A DNA stretch of 64,000 nt from Rhodomicrobium sp. GTDB taxonomy: Bacteria; Pseudomonadota; Alphaproteobacteria; Rhizobiales; HXMU1428-3. The notes below the pieces were generated by a model. It had not been told where the DNA came from, did no database searches, and worked only from the letters and a program-made list of their open reading frames with translations. The first letter of the stretch is position 1, and the number at the start of each line of letters is the position of its first letter. Location of the stretch: contig BQJK01000001.1 in assembly GCA_021604665.1 (NCBI GenBank), forward strand, positions 434,001 through 498,000, read 5' to 3'. Both the position numbers and the translations under genes were made by a program. Of the stretch, positions 47,998-54,430 are shown piece after piece.

Positions 47998-48524
47998 GCT
48001 GCTTTCCCGACTTCCTTCTTAAAATCATCAAGAGCCATGCCGATCTCTTCTTTTAAAACGTCTGACACACGCTGAGAAACTTTGTTAAATTCGTCTTGCT
48101 TCATTTTTTCAAAGGCAATTGAGACAGGCCTTAAAACCCAAACTTTATTACCTGAATGAACAGCAAATGAATTGACGGCAAGGTGTTCAAGAACGTCATT
48201 GAAAATGCTGGTCATCTCAATGGCCGTATCTTCTGATGAGCATACATATTTAAGATGCTCTCTATATTCCTCGCCCGCCTTGCAAAGCAGCCAAGCCCTG
48301 AAGCGATCAACTCTTTTAGTCTGGAACTCATGAGCTTCAGGCCAGTTCATCAGAGCCTTTGCCAGAGCTGCAAAGAAAAAATTGAGATGCTTTAATGACC
48401 TGTGGCCGCTTGTTTTAAACTTAAGGACAGATCCTTCAGGGCATTTTAAAAGGGCCTCGCTATCCCGCTGTGTGGCGGGTATGAGAGTTTGACCCACCCG
48501 TTTTAGCCATACCTCAAGAGCCAT
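47994..48524 (-). CDS. DUF1367-like phage protein
   Basis: About 176 residues. MALEVWLKRVGQTLIPATQRDS, PEGSVLKFKTSGHRSLKHLNFFFAAL resemble the DUF1367 family of phage recombination-region proteins. It sits directly after the ERF annealing gene and overlaps it by 11 bp, which fits a recombination role. ATG 48524 has GAGG in front; an upstream in-frame start would overlap ERF further. Confidence 0.7.
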   Translation of the reverse strand: MALEVWLKRVGQTLIPATQRDSEALLKCPEGSVLKFKTSGHRSLKHLNFFFAALAKALMNWPEAHEFQTKRVDRFRAWLLCKAGEEYREHLKYVCSSEDTAIEMTSIFNDVLEHLAVNSFAVHSGNKVWVLRPVSIAFEKMKQDEFNKVSQRVSDVLKEEIGMALDDFKKEVGKAA

Positions 48525-49329
48525 TTGCGGCCTCATCTTGCAATAGGACTTCCTTAAGCTCATCAAGGCGGCCATCAATCTTCTCAACAATGGCCTTTCT
48601 TGTTTCCTCCGGAACAATCTTTGAGTTAAGCATTGGCAGATTGTCTGTCTTTATCTGCTTAAGCTGCTCATAGGAGGTTGTGTTTTTAATTTGCATGAAT
48701 ATTTCACGGCGCCAGGCTTTAACTTCTTCTTCTGTTTTTTGAGCTCTATCGGCTGGCGTGGCAGGCTTATGCTCTACATTGTCTGCTTCAATATCGTCGC
48801 TTGTGTTTAGCAAAAGGGTTTTAGCAAGCATGTATTTGATGGCGTAAGAATAGGCTTTGCCTGGCCCTTTATCCTGATCATCATTGGCATAGCCATAGAC
48901 AATGTTTTCCAGCTTTTCGTCAGGGCAATCTGCATTGACAAATACACCCTTGACCTTCAATGCGGTTCTATTTCCATCTTGCTTAAGATCATCGACAGAC
49001 GGAAAAAATAGGACCCCATTCTGTGTCAATATGCGACGCGCTTCGCTGGCTATGTCATCATGAGTGACATACTTGTAAGAAAACTCGACCCCTGACTTCT
49101 TGCTGTTTATTTTTGCCTCAGAATCTTTGTTGATTTTACGGGCTTGGCTTTGAGCCAGCACCATGCGCTGATAGATGTTTAAATCTTTATCCCATGTCAG
49201 ACGTGACAATAGGTCGGGGCTTGTGCCTTCATCCCCTTCACAAGCGGAAGCGCTTTCCTCAGCGTCTGATGTTCCATCAACGTTATTGGCCTCTGGGCTA
49301 ACCACGTCCATGCTTCTAGTGCGTCCCAT
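48514..49329 (-). CDS. ERF-family single-strand annealing protein
   Basis: A 271-residue phage recombinase that anneals complementary single strands. The ERF core (about 50-175) shows YVTHDDIASEARRILTQNGVLFFPSV and GYANDDQDKGPGKAYSYAIKYML followed by LNTSDD. The first 45 residues are an acidic Ser-rich extension encoded within DNA shared with the upstream gene. The C-terminal part is a charged helix. GGAGAG precedes the ATG. Confidence 0.9.
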   Translation of the reverse strand: MGRTRSMDVVSPEANNVDGTSDAEESASACEGDEGTSPDLLSRLTWDKDLNIYQRMVLAQSQARKINKDSEAKINSKKSGVEFSYKYVTHDDIASEARRILTQNGVLFFPSVDDLKQDGNRTALKVKGVFVNADCPDEKLENIVYGYANDDQDKGPGKAYSYAIKYMLAKTLLLNTSDDIEADNVEHKPATPADRAQKTEEEVKAWRREIFMQIKNTTSYEQLKQIKTDNLPMLNSKIVPEETRKAIVEKIDGRLDELKEVLLQDEAANGS

Positions 49330-49556
49330 TCTTTCTCTCCAACTTCTGCCTTTAAAATTTCATCGTTGGCTAATTCGCCATGCTCATCTAGCTCACTGAC
49401 CAACCAAATCTTGGCAGGTATATAGGGCCCTCTTGACCACGCTCGCGCCTTGTAATAACCAGGCTGTGGATCGCTCTCATGTATGGGCATTTGCTCGCCT
49501 GAGAGCGCACGACGCCACCAGTCATATTGATCTGCGAGCGGGGTGGGATGCCTCAT
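49197..49556 (-). CDS. conserved phage protein, function unknown
   Basis: A 119-residue protein beginning MRHPTPLADQYDWWRRALSG with GYYKARAWSRGPYIPAKIWLV and WTWLAQRPITLMEH, a recurring pattern in alphaproteobacterial phages. Its last 133 bp overlap the ERF gene in another frame. The pattern extends into the overlap, supporting real coding on both frames. Confidence 0.75.
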   Translation of the reverse strand: MRHPTPLADQYDWWRRALSGEQMPIHESDPQPGYYKARAWSRGPYIPAKIWLVSELDEHGELANDEILKAEVGEKEWDALEAWTWLAQRPITLMEHQTLRKALPLVKGMKAQAPTYCHV

Positions 49557-49894
49557 TCCCCTGCCTCATCTCTTAATATTTCCGCGTATTTTTCAAACTC
49601 ATAAACCGCATCAACACAAACGCCTCTGATGGATTCCAAGCTGCGCTCTTTAATGCCTGGTTCTGCATCTGGCAGAGAGGCAACCAATGTTATTTGGCGG
49701 CAATGATTGAGCGCTCTTATTAGCGGAGTGCAGATGTCAACAACTTGTGATTTTTCTGCGGGCTCAAGCATAGCTATCTGCTCAGCTATGTTCTGATTGC
49801 CTGTTATGCTGTGCGGGGTTTTGGAAAGCTGATTGCGGCATTGCATAGCTAGCTCATCAGCTTTACCGCCCTGTATGACTTTAAGATCTGTCAT
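49553..49894 (-). CDS. phage protein, function unknown
   Basis: A 113-residue mainly helical protein (MTDLKVIQGGKADELAMQ...), acidic at the C terminus. It is packed between overlapping neighbours (4 bp and 14 bp). No family recognised. Confidence 0.7.
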   Translation of the reverse strand: MTDLKVIQGGKADELAMQCRNQLSKTPHSITGNQNIAEQIAMLEPAEKSQVVDICTPLIRALNHCRQITLVASLPDAEPGIKERSLESIRGVCVDAVYEFEKYAEILRDEAGE

Positions 49895-50153
49895 CGTTTG
49901 CAGCCTCCAATTTTCTAACTGGATTCTTTTCCAGCTGCCGCATGGATTTTTCAGCTTTCATGCGCAACATGTGCAGACCGTCTATCATGCTGTTCATGGC
50001 GTGGCTTGTTTCCTCAACCTGATCAGGTGGGACAATAGAGGCTATGAAATCCGGCTGGTTTACAGCCTCGATCAGTGACCATTGATTGAGGACAAGCAGG
50101 TCAATATTATCAATGATGATCTTAAGGCTGCGCTTTACATCGTCTTTGGTCAT
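49881..50153 (-). CDS. phage protein, function unknown
   Basis: A 90-residue helical protein starting MTKDDVKRSLKIIIDNIDLL. It overlaps both neighbours by 4-14 bp, so it is translationally coupled within the leftward operon. No recognised motif. Confidence 0.7.
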   Translation of the reverse strand: MTKDDVKRSLKIIIDNIDLLVLNQWSLIEAVNQPDFIASIVPPDQVEETSHAMNSMIDGLHMLRMKAEKSMRQLEKNPVRKLEAANDDRS

Positions 50154-50410
50154 GCTGCCAATCCTTCAATAAGAGGGTGTGACGTCTCGTAATGGCCAAG
50201 ATCGCGCAGGGCCTCTATCACGTTTGATGTGACATCTGTTACCGTTCCCTCTTTCAGGCTGATTTTAATAGCCTTCACAGTCCGGCCATCATCTTCAAGG
50301 CTTCTTAGCTCTTCTATGATTTCATCAAATGTGCCGAACGGTTCTTCTGGCGTGATTGTAATGGTGCCATCAGTCCAACGCTGGTAGGTGATGTAATGAT
50401 CCTGCATCAT
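50150..50410 (-). CDS. phage protein, function unknown
   Basis: An 86-residue acidic protein (MMQDHYITYQRWTDGTITIT then a helix EIIEELRSLEDDG). Its ATG overlaps the stop of the 36-residue frame upstream (ATGA). Confidence 0.7.
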   Translation of the reverse strand: MMQDHYITYQRWTDGTITITPEEPFGTFDEIIEELRSLEDDGRTVKAIKISLKEGTVTDVTSNVIEALRDLGHYETSHPLIEGLAA

Positions 50411-50517
50411 GCTCTTTCCTTCCGCTTATTCCGGAGCCTGATGATCTCAAGCGCCAATTCAATTTCAATCTCGCTAAACTCTGCTGCGATAAACTCACTT
50501 ATTAAAACTTCACTCAC
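50407..50517 (-). CDS. possible first gene of the leftward operon, 36 residues
   Basis: GTG start behind AAAGGA, a short acidic helix (SEVLISEFIAAEFSEIEIEL) with a basic end (RLRNKRKERA), and a stop overlapping the next ATG. Coupling and the ribosome binding site support it; the length makes it tentative. Confidence 0.5.
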   Translation of the reverse strand: MSEVLISEFIAAEFSEIEIELALEIIRLRNKRKERA

Positions 50518-50782
50518 TGGACTGATCCTTTGTTGTTTGGTTTGGGTGATCAGCCTCTCCTGTTAACGTCCTTTTTTAAGCAGCGGGGCTTCTGGGTCGG
50601 TTCAGCCCCGCCGCCATTTCCAAGCCTTAAGGGGGACTTTGGAAAAACTCTGTCTGGTGTCCTGGCGGCTTCCCCTCGCGTAAAAGAAAAGCCGCCAGAT
50701 ACCCCCGCTTTAAAAACCCGACCGTAAGGCCACTATTGAGCCGGGTCAGATCAACAAATTGAAACCTGTTCGCCTTGTTGAT
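50518..50782 (-). other. long structured leader of the leftward transcript
   Basis: About 265 nt between the predicted start of the leftward transcript and its first gene. It holds two perfect stems: GCGGGGCT (50583-50590) with 50604-50611, and CTGGCGGCTT (50662-50671) with 50689-50698. The rightward 65-codon frame over this stretch looks like chance. A role in antitermination or processing is possible. Confidence 0.55.
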
Positions 50783-50788
50783 GTGATA

Positions 50789-50817
50789 TGTATAATCCAT
50801 AAAATATGGAACGTCAA
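50789..50817 (-). promoter_or_regulatory. leftward early promoter (pL-like) with operator in the spacer
   Basis: Minus strand: TTGACG (50817-50812), a spacer of exactly 17 bp, TATACA (50794-50789). The spacer 50795-50811 is a copy of the 17-bp phage operator (ATCCATAAAATATGGAA). Start of transcription near 50782. Confidence 0.75.
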
Positions 50818-50823
50818 TAGATA

Positions 50824-50840
50824 TTCCACAAAATATGGAA
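50824..50840. promoter_or_regulatory. second copy of the 17-bp phage operator
   Basis: TTCCACAAAATATGGAA, one mismatch from the consensus TTCCATAAAATATGGAA, just upstream of the -35 of the leftward promoter. Centre-to-centre distance to the first copy is 29 bp, about three helical turns, which would allow cooperative binding. Confidence 0.7.
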
Positions 50841-51049
50841 AAAAAATATTTCCGTAGTAATTCATAAACTGATATGTTTGGTGAGGTTGTTGGGTGAGCG
50901 GGGTGGCTTAACAGCCATGTTCATGATATGTTCCCTCGCTGTCGTATACATAGAAGCGGGGGAAAGATGAGAGATAGTTATTTAGTGCTTATGTGCAAGC
51001 TGGCTTACTGGAGCGGCTTGTCTTTGGATTCATTGCTGCGAGTGGTGGC
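50841..51049. other. gap between the repressor gene and the leftward promoter
   Basis: A 66-codon rightward frame (50928-51128) with weak initiation signals overlaps the repressor antisense; I do not accept it as a gene. No further structure seen. Confidence 0.3.
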
Positions 51050-51334
51050 CTATGATTCCGCCACGTCTGAAAACTCAGCAAAGGAGCGGGCCATAGAAGT
51101 GCTAAGTGACTCCAGTCGACCCAAGTAAAGAAAGTCAAGTGTTGTTCCATAAACGCGATTAACTTGTAGAGCGCCATCTAGTGACATTCGTTGCCTGCCG
51201 CGCTCCCAATTGTTGTAATTGGTCACGGATATGCCAAGGCTGTCTGAGAACTCGCTCTGAGACAGTCCGGAGTGAGAGCGAAGCCACTTAAGGCGCTTTG
51301 CTATATTTTCTTTTGACCAAGGTTCGTTTTCCAT
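51050..51334 (-). CDS. compact prophage repressor, XRE-family HTH
   Basis: A 94-residue protein with one Cro/CI-type HTH (about 10-62: IAKRLKWLRSHSGLSQSEFSDSLGISVTNYNNWERGR). It is transcribed away from the Cro-like gene, the usual place of the lysogeny repressor, and the 17-bp operator lies in the divergent region. It lacks the LexA/CI-type peptidase domain, so induction probably works by another route, such as an antirepressor. Confidence 0.82.
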   Translation of the reverse strand: MENEPWSKENIAKRLKWLRSHSGLSQSEFSDSLGISVTNYNNWERGRQRMSLDGALQVNRVYGTTLDFLYLGRLESLSTSMARSFAEFSDVAES

Positions 51335-51386
51335 AACAAATGGTATTACACAAATAGCTCTTGGTTTGCATAAATGAATTATTTAT

Positions 51387-51416
51387 TTGACATATTCCAT
51401 ATTTTATGGAAATAAT
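51387..51416 (+). promoter_or_regulatory. rightward early promoter (pR-like) with operator
   Basis: TTGACA (51387-51392), 18-bp spacer, AATAAT (51411-51416). The operator TTCCATATTTTATGGAA at 51395-51411 (exact consensus on the minus strand) sits between the two elements. The predicted start falls at or next to the Cro-like ATG (51422), so that mRNA is likely leaderless. Confidence 0.7.
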
Positions 51417-51421
51417 TCATT

Positions 51422-51643
51422 ATGACAGTTAAGCAACTTATATACGACATTGGCCGCAAAGAGCTAACATCCCGCTTAGGGGTGGGTGATACAGCTATCA
51501 GCGAGGCCATAAAGCGAGGGGTGTTGCCTGCTTCTTGGTGTCCCATTGTCATGGATTTAGCTAAAGAAGCAGGGGTTGAGGTGCCTGACAGCATGTTCAA
51601 TTGGAAAATCCCAGCTAACAACGACAATCACACAGCAGCTTAA
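51422..51643 (+). CDS. Cro-like small DNA-binding protein
   Basis: A 73-residue protein with a helix-turn-helix in the pattern of Cro analogues (IGRKELTSRLGVGDTAISEAIKRGVLPASW). First gene of the rightward operon, divergent from the repressor, and probably a competitor for the same 17-bp operators. No Shine-Dalgarno is present, which fits the leaderless start. Confidence 0.8.
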   Translation: MTVKQLIYDIGRKELTSRLGVGDTAISEAIKRGVLPASWCPIVMDLAKEAGVEVPDSMFNWKIPANNDNHTAA

Positions 51644-51694
51644 TCAGTATCACCCCGCGTTTATGGGAACCTAATTTCACGACCGGGGGATAAT

Positions 51695-52204
51695 ATGCCT
51701 GAATGGACAGACAAAGAGCACGAAACGCTAAAAGACCTGCTTAAAAAGGGGTTCTCAGCTGGTGTCATTGCCGAACAGATGCCCGGCAAAACAAGAAACG
51801 CTGTGATCAGCCGCATTTATCGCACAAATCTTAAATTAAATTCCGGATATGGAACGGGCAGAAAAAGCCGCCGCGTCAAGCGCGTTTTAACGCCAAAGCA
51901 GCATAGCAGTAACAAGCCAATTTCAAAACGCATGACTGATATGGAAGACTTGCCCCTACCTAACCTGAAAATAGACCGGACGCCGGAAGAGCTGAAAGCT
52001 GTATTCGAGGCCAATGGCCGCGAAACCGTACCTCTTGAAGATCTCAGCCAGCATCAATGCAAATGGCCGCTTGAAGTGGATGGCAAACATGTTGGCTTTT
52101 GCGGGGCCCCGCGTGGCGCAGGTGCTTACTGCGAATTCCACAGAGAAATTGCAATGCCAACAGCATTAAAGCGCCGCAAGCCCGCGAAAAGAGAGGCGGC
52201 ATGA
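51695..52204 (+). CDS. phage-encoded GcrA-family cell-cycle regulator
   Basis: A 169-residue homologue of GcrA, the alphaproteobacterial sigma-70 cofactor that senses CcrM methylation at GANTC sites. The N-terminal DNA-binding part has EWTDKEHETLKDLLKKGFSA and MPGKTRNAVISRIYRTNLKL (host form: GVTRNAVIGKVHRLGL). The C-terminal sigma-interacting part keeps the cysteine pattern CKWPLEVDGKHVGFCGAP and GAYCEFHREIAM. The linker is Lys/Arg-rich. It is placed early, just after Cro, so it could redirect host transcription or cell cycle. Confidence 0.88.
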   Translation: MPEWTDKEHETLKDLLKKGFSAGVIAEQMPGKTRNAVISRIYRTNLKLNSGYGTGRKSRRVKRVLTPKQHSSNKPISKRMTDMEDLPLPNLKIDRTPEELKAVFEANGRETVPLEDLSQHQCKWPLEVDGKHVGFCGAPRGAGAYCEFHREIAMPTALKRRKPAKREAA

Positions 52205-52386
52205 GCATAGACATTAAAAAAGCATTTGAGCTCATGCATGGCAGAAACCTCACCACCACTGAGACAGCTAAAGAATTAGGCATCCCTGAGCATGAATTAG
52301 TCAATGCAATGAACGGAAGCCCTAGCGTTAGGCAGGTTGTTTTAAAGAGCCTGCGGAGAGCTGAGAATGAAAGGCGGGCCGGGTAA
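52201..52386 (+). CDS. small HTH-like phage protein
   Basis: A 61-residue protein whose start overlaps the gcrA-like stop (ATGA). MHGRNLTTTETAKELGIPEHELVNA reads like a helix-turn-helix segment. The open frame upstream (from 52099) belongs to the overlapping gene's shadow. Function unknown. Confidence 0.7.
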   Translation: MSIDIKKAFELMHGRNLTTTETAKELGIPEHELVNAMNGSPSVRQVVLKSLRRAENERRAG

Positions 52387-52916
52387 TGGGCGCACCTCAA
52401 CCAATGATTTCGAGAGACTACAGCGCACAGCGCGGGGCTGTGCCAATTATGCGGGGGCCAGTAATGGCAAAGACAAATGTTCACTATATCGGCAAACAAG
52501 AGCCGCCGAAATCAAAGCGCCGGAAAGTTAAAGCGCCACAGCCCGATATTGAGAGCGTGCAGGCATTTTTTGAGATGCCAGATGAAGACCCTCAACAGTG
52601 GAAAATCGCGGCGAGTGATGTTTATCGCGACTATGAATTTTACTGCGTCGATGAGGGCATAAAACCGGCAAAGCCATATCACTTCAGACTGGTTGCAGTT
52701 GATTATTGCGACAAGGTGAAAGAGCGAGATGGCAAGACTTATTACAGCCCCAAGCCGGAGCTTCTTGAGTACCTTGAAGACGTTAAGCCTAAGCCGGTGC
52801 ACCCCCTTAGCTTAGAGGGGTGCACCCCTTTGCAGGGGGCTTCAAAAAACGGGCCTAAAAACTTTAAAGGTCCGCTAAGCCACCTGATTGATTTTATTAG
52901 ATTATTTAAGCGGTAG
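52386..52916 (+). CDS. phage protein, function unknown
   Basis: A 176-residue protein. A disordered basic N terminus leads to a helical domain (DVYRDYEFYCVDEGIKPAKPYHFRLVAVDY, residues about 80-120), which looks like a small DNA- or protein-binding module. Its start overlaps the previous stop (TAATG). A strong hairpin lies inside its 3' part (52796-52826). An internal ATG at 52464 is an alternative start. Confidence 0.7.
   Translation: MGAPQPMISRDYSAQRGAVPIMRGPVMAKTNVHYIGKQEPPKSKRRKVKAPQPDIESVQAFFEMPDEDPQQWKIAASDVYRDYEFYCVDEGIKPAKPYHFRLVAVDYCDKVKERDGKTYYSPKPELLEYLEDVKPKPVHPLSLEGCTPLQGASKNGPKNFKGPLSHLIDFIRLFKR
52796..52826. repeat. 10-bp perfect hairpin inside a coding region
   Basis: GGTGCACCCC (52796-52805) and its exact complement (52817-52826) with an 11-nt loop, followed by more C- and G-runs to 52838. 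It may slow translation, bind a protein, or act as a processing site. Confidence 0.6.
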
Positions 52917-52929
52917 CAAGAGGTAGCGC

Positions 52930-52949
52930 AAAGGGTAGCGCTACCCTTT
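52930..52949. repeat. 20-bp perfect palindrome after the 176-residue gene
   Basis: AAAGGGTAGC directly followed by its complement GCTACCCTTT, no spacer. AGGTAGC-type repeats surround it. With no loop it is more likely a protein-binding site than an RNA hairpin; the true terminator lies 60 bp further on. Confidence 0.6.
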
Positions 52950-53006
52950 GAAGAGGGCTTAAAAAAATGACGGAATTTGAAGTGAATGAAGTGACTGAGT
53001 AGCCAA

Positions 53007-53049
53007 AGAAAAAGCCCCATGAACGTACCAGGTTCAAGAGGCTTTTTCT
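53007..53049. terminator. bidirectional intrinsic terminator
   Basis: AGAAAAAGCC (53007-53016) pairs with GGCTTTTTCT (53040-53049), with an inner GAAC/GTTC stem. The A and T runs within the stem allow termination on either strand. It probably limits read-through between the regulator genes and the replication genes. Confidence 0.75.
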
Positions 53050-53159
53050 GAATAATGACGCCTTTAGCGAGGCGTTTAAATGTCAATCGATCTCTATGAA
53101 GGAATGACCAGAATGTCTTGCCTTTATACACAAGATCTTAACAAAAGGCAAGAGCCATA

Positions 53160-53435
53160 ATGAAACCTTATTACACTCATCAACAGGGGATAGATACACC
53201 GTTTAATGACATGGTGTGTTTTCTGCTGCGCGCCGTTGAAGACCCTACAGATGTGGTTTTTGTCAAGCAATTGCGCCATATAAACCGCTTTGGCGACCTA
53301 ACAACAGCCGATAAATTCGCGATTATAGAGCTGCTTGATTGCTACGAATATTTTGACTGCCCTGGGGATCAAAATATCACCCTTTCAGAGGTTCTTGAAG
53401 GTGTGCGCAACGCCATGAAGGGCGGTGACGCATGA
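53160..53435 (+). CDS. phage protein, function unknown
   Basis: A 91-residue acidic protein (MKPYYTHQQGIDTPFNDMVC...). No recognised motif. Its stop overlaps the start of the replication gene. Confidence 0.7.
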   Translation: MKPYYTHQQGIDTPFNDMVCFLLRAVEDPTDVVFVKQLRHINRFGDLTTADKFAIIELLDCYEYFDCPGDQNITLSEVLEGVRNAMKGGDA

Positions 53436-54430
53436 GCATGATAGGCCACAATAACCCGCCTCATTCAGGCTATGTTCTGATATTCCGCCAGCTGCTTTCA
53501 CACCCTGTTGTTGGAGCTGGAAAACCAGTCACGCCACTTAAAAAAGGGCTGCCAACTTACAGCCGTTTAGAGGCTTGGATAGACCTTCTGATGATGGCTG
53601 TTTATGACAGTCAAACTGTCACTGTAAACGGCCATAAATTTGACCTTGAAAGAGGTGATCAGGTCTGCGCTATGGCCTTTCTTTCCAAGCGTTGGAACTG
53701 GTCAGACAAGACGGTTAGGGGCTTCATTGAGCGCCTTCAGAATCACGAAATGTTAGAACGCAAGGGACTTGAAAAAGGTAAAGCAAAAGACAAGCGCCCA
53801 AATCATCTAAGTGTTTGTAATTACTCGCAATATCAGGACGGGGCGCAATATAGTGATTTTGAAAAGGGCAATAGAAAGGGCAATAGAAAGGGCAATAGAA
53901 AGGTCCAAGGAGAAAGTGAGCTAAGCCGCTGTAAACAAACAATAAATATGCTTGATGATAACCCCAAAGGGCCAATAGAAGGGCAAGCAAAAGGGCAAAA
54001 GAAAGGGCCACAATATAAAACAAATATAACCAATAAAAAAGATAATATAAATATTATCCAAAAAAGCGATAACACCCAAACTGCCTTGGATGAATATAAT
54101 CAGCTTGCTGAAAATGCAGGGCTGGCAAAAGTTAAAATTCTCAACAAATCACGATTGAAAAAATTGCAATCCTGCCTGGACGAACACGGGCTTGATGGCT
54201 GGCGTGATGCTTTGCTGAAAATTGAGGGTTCAAGCTTCCTTTGTGGGGACACGACGAACTGGAAAGCCAGTTTTGATTTTCTCTTGCAGCCCTCAAGTTT
54301 TTTAAAAGTGATTGAGGGCACCTATGGCAATGGCAGAGCAAGACGCAGCCCAGACCGTGCCAAGCGCCTGAAAGAACTTCAGCAGAAATACACCGCACCA
54401 CCGCCGATCATTCGGGAGGATGCATTTTGA
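53432..54430 (+). CDS. phage replication protein with winged helix (O/DnaD-like)
   Basis: A 332-residue protein. Residues about 60-125 (GDQVCAMAFLSKRWNWSDKTVRGFIERL) form the winged helix typical of phage replication initiators. A Lys/Gly/Asn-rich linker at about 145-200 includes three copies of NRKG-type repeats from a 12-bp DNA repeat. The C-terminal half (LNKSRLKKLQSCLDEHGLDGWRDALLKIEG...) matches the DnaD/helicase-loader-like part of such proteins. It is followed at once by the primase genes. A+T-rich linker DNA could include the origin. Confidence 0.78.
   Translation: MSMIGHNNPPHSGYVLIFRQLLSHPVVGAGKPVTPLKKGLPTYSRLEAWIDLLMMAVYDSQTVTVNGHKFDLERGDQVCAMAFLSKRWNWSDKTVRGFIERLQNHEMLERKGLEKGKAKDKRPNHLSVCNYSQYQDGAQYSDFEKGNRKGNRKGNRKVQGESELSRCKQTINMLDDNPKGPIEGQAKGQKKGPQYKTNITNKKDNINIIQKSDNTQTALDEYNQLAENAGLAKVKILNKSRLKKLQSCLDEHGLDGWRDALLKIEGSSFLCGDTTNWKASFDFLLQPSSFLKVIEGTYGNGRARRSPDRAKRLKELQQKYTAPPPIIREDAF
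53866..53901 (+). repeat. three tandem 12-bp repeats in the replication gene
   Basis: GGGCAATAGAAA three times without mismatch (53866, 53878, 53890), in frame, giving repeated Gly-Asn-Arg-Lys. Near-copies (GGGCAA, GGGCC) recur to 54010. Such iterons inside an initiator gene can be origin sites, or may be only a variable linker. Confidence 0.7.

Noticed and set aside
50530..50727. 65-codon rightward frame in the leftward operon leader
   Set aside because: Pro-rich product produced by the GC-rich hairpins; transcription runs the other way here.
50928..51128. 66-codon rightward frame antisense to the repressor
   Set aside because: Weak initiation, antisense overlap with the repressor end, no family resemblance. 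An internal ATG at 50967 is not better.
53866..54010. CRISPR or VNTR call for the GGGCAA repeats
   Set aside because: Three adjacent 12-bp copies without spacers, in frame within a coding region.
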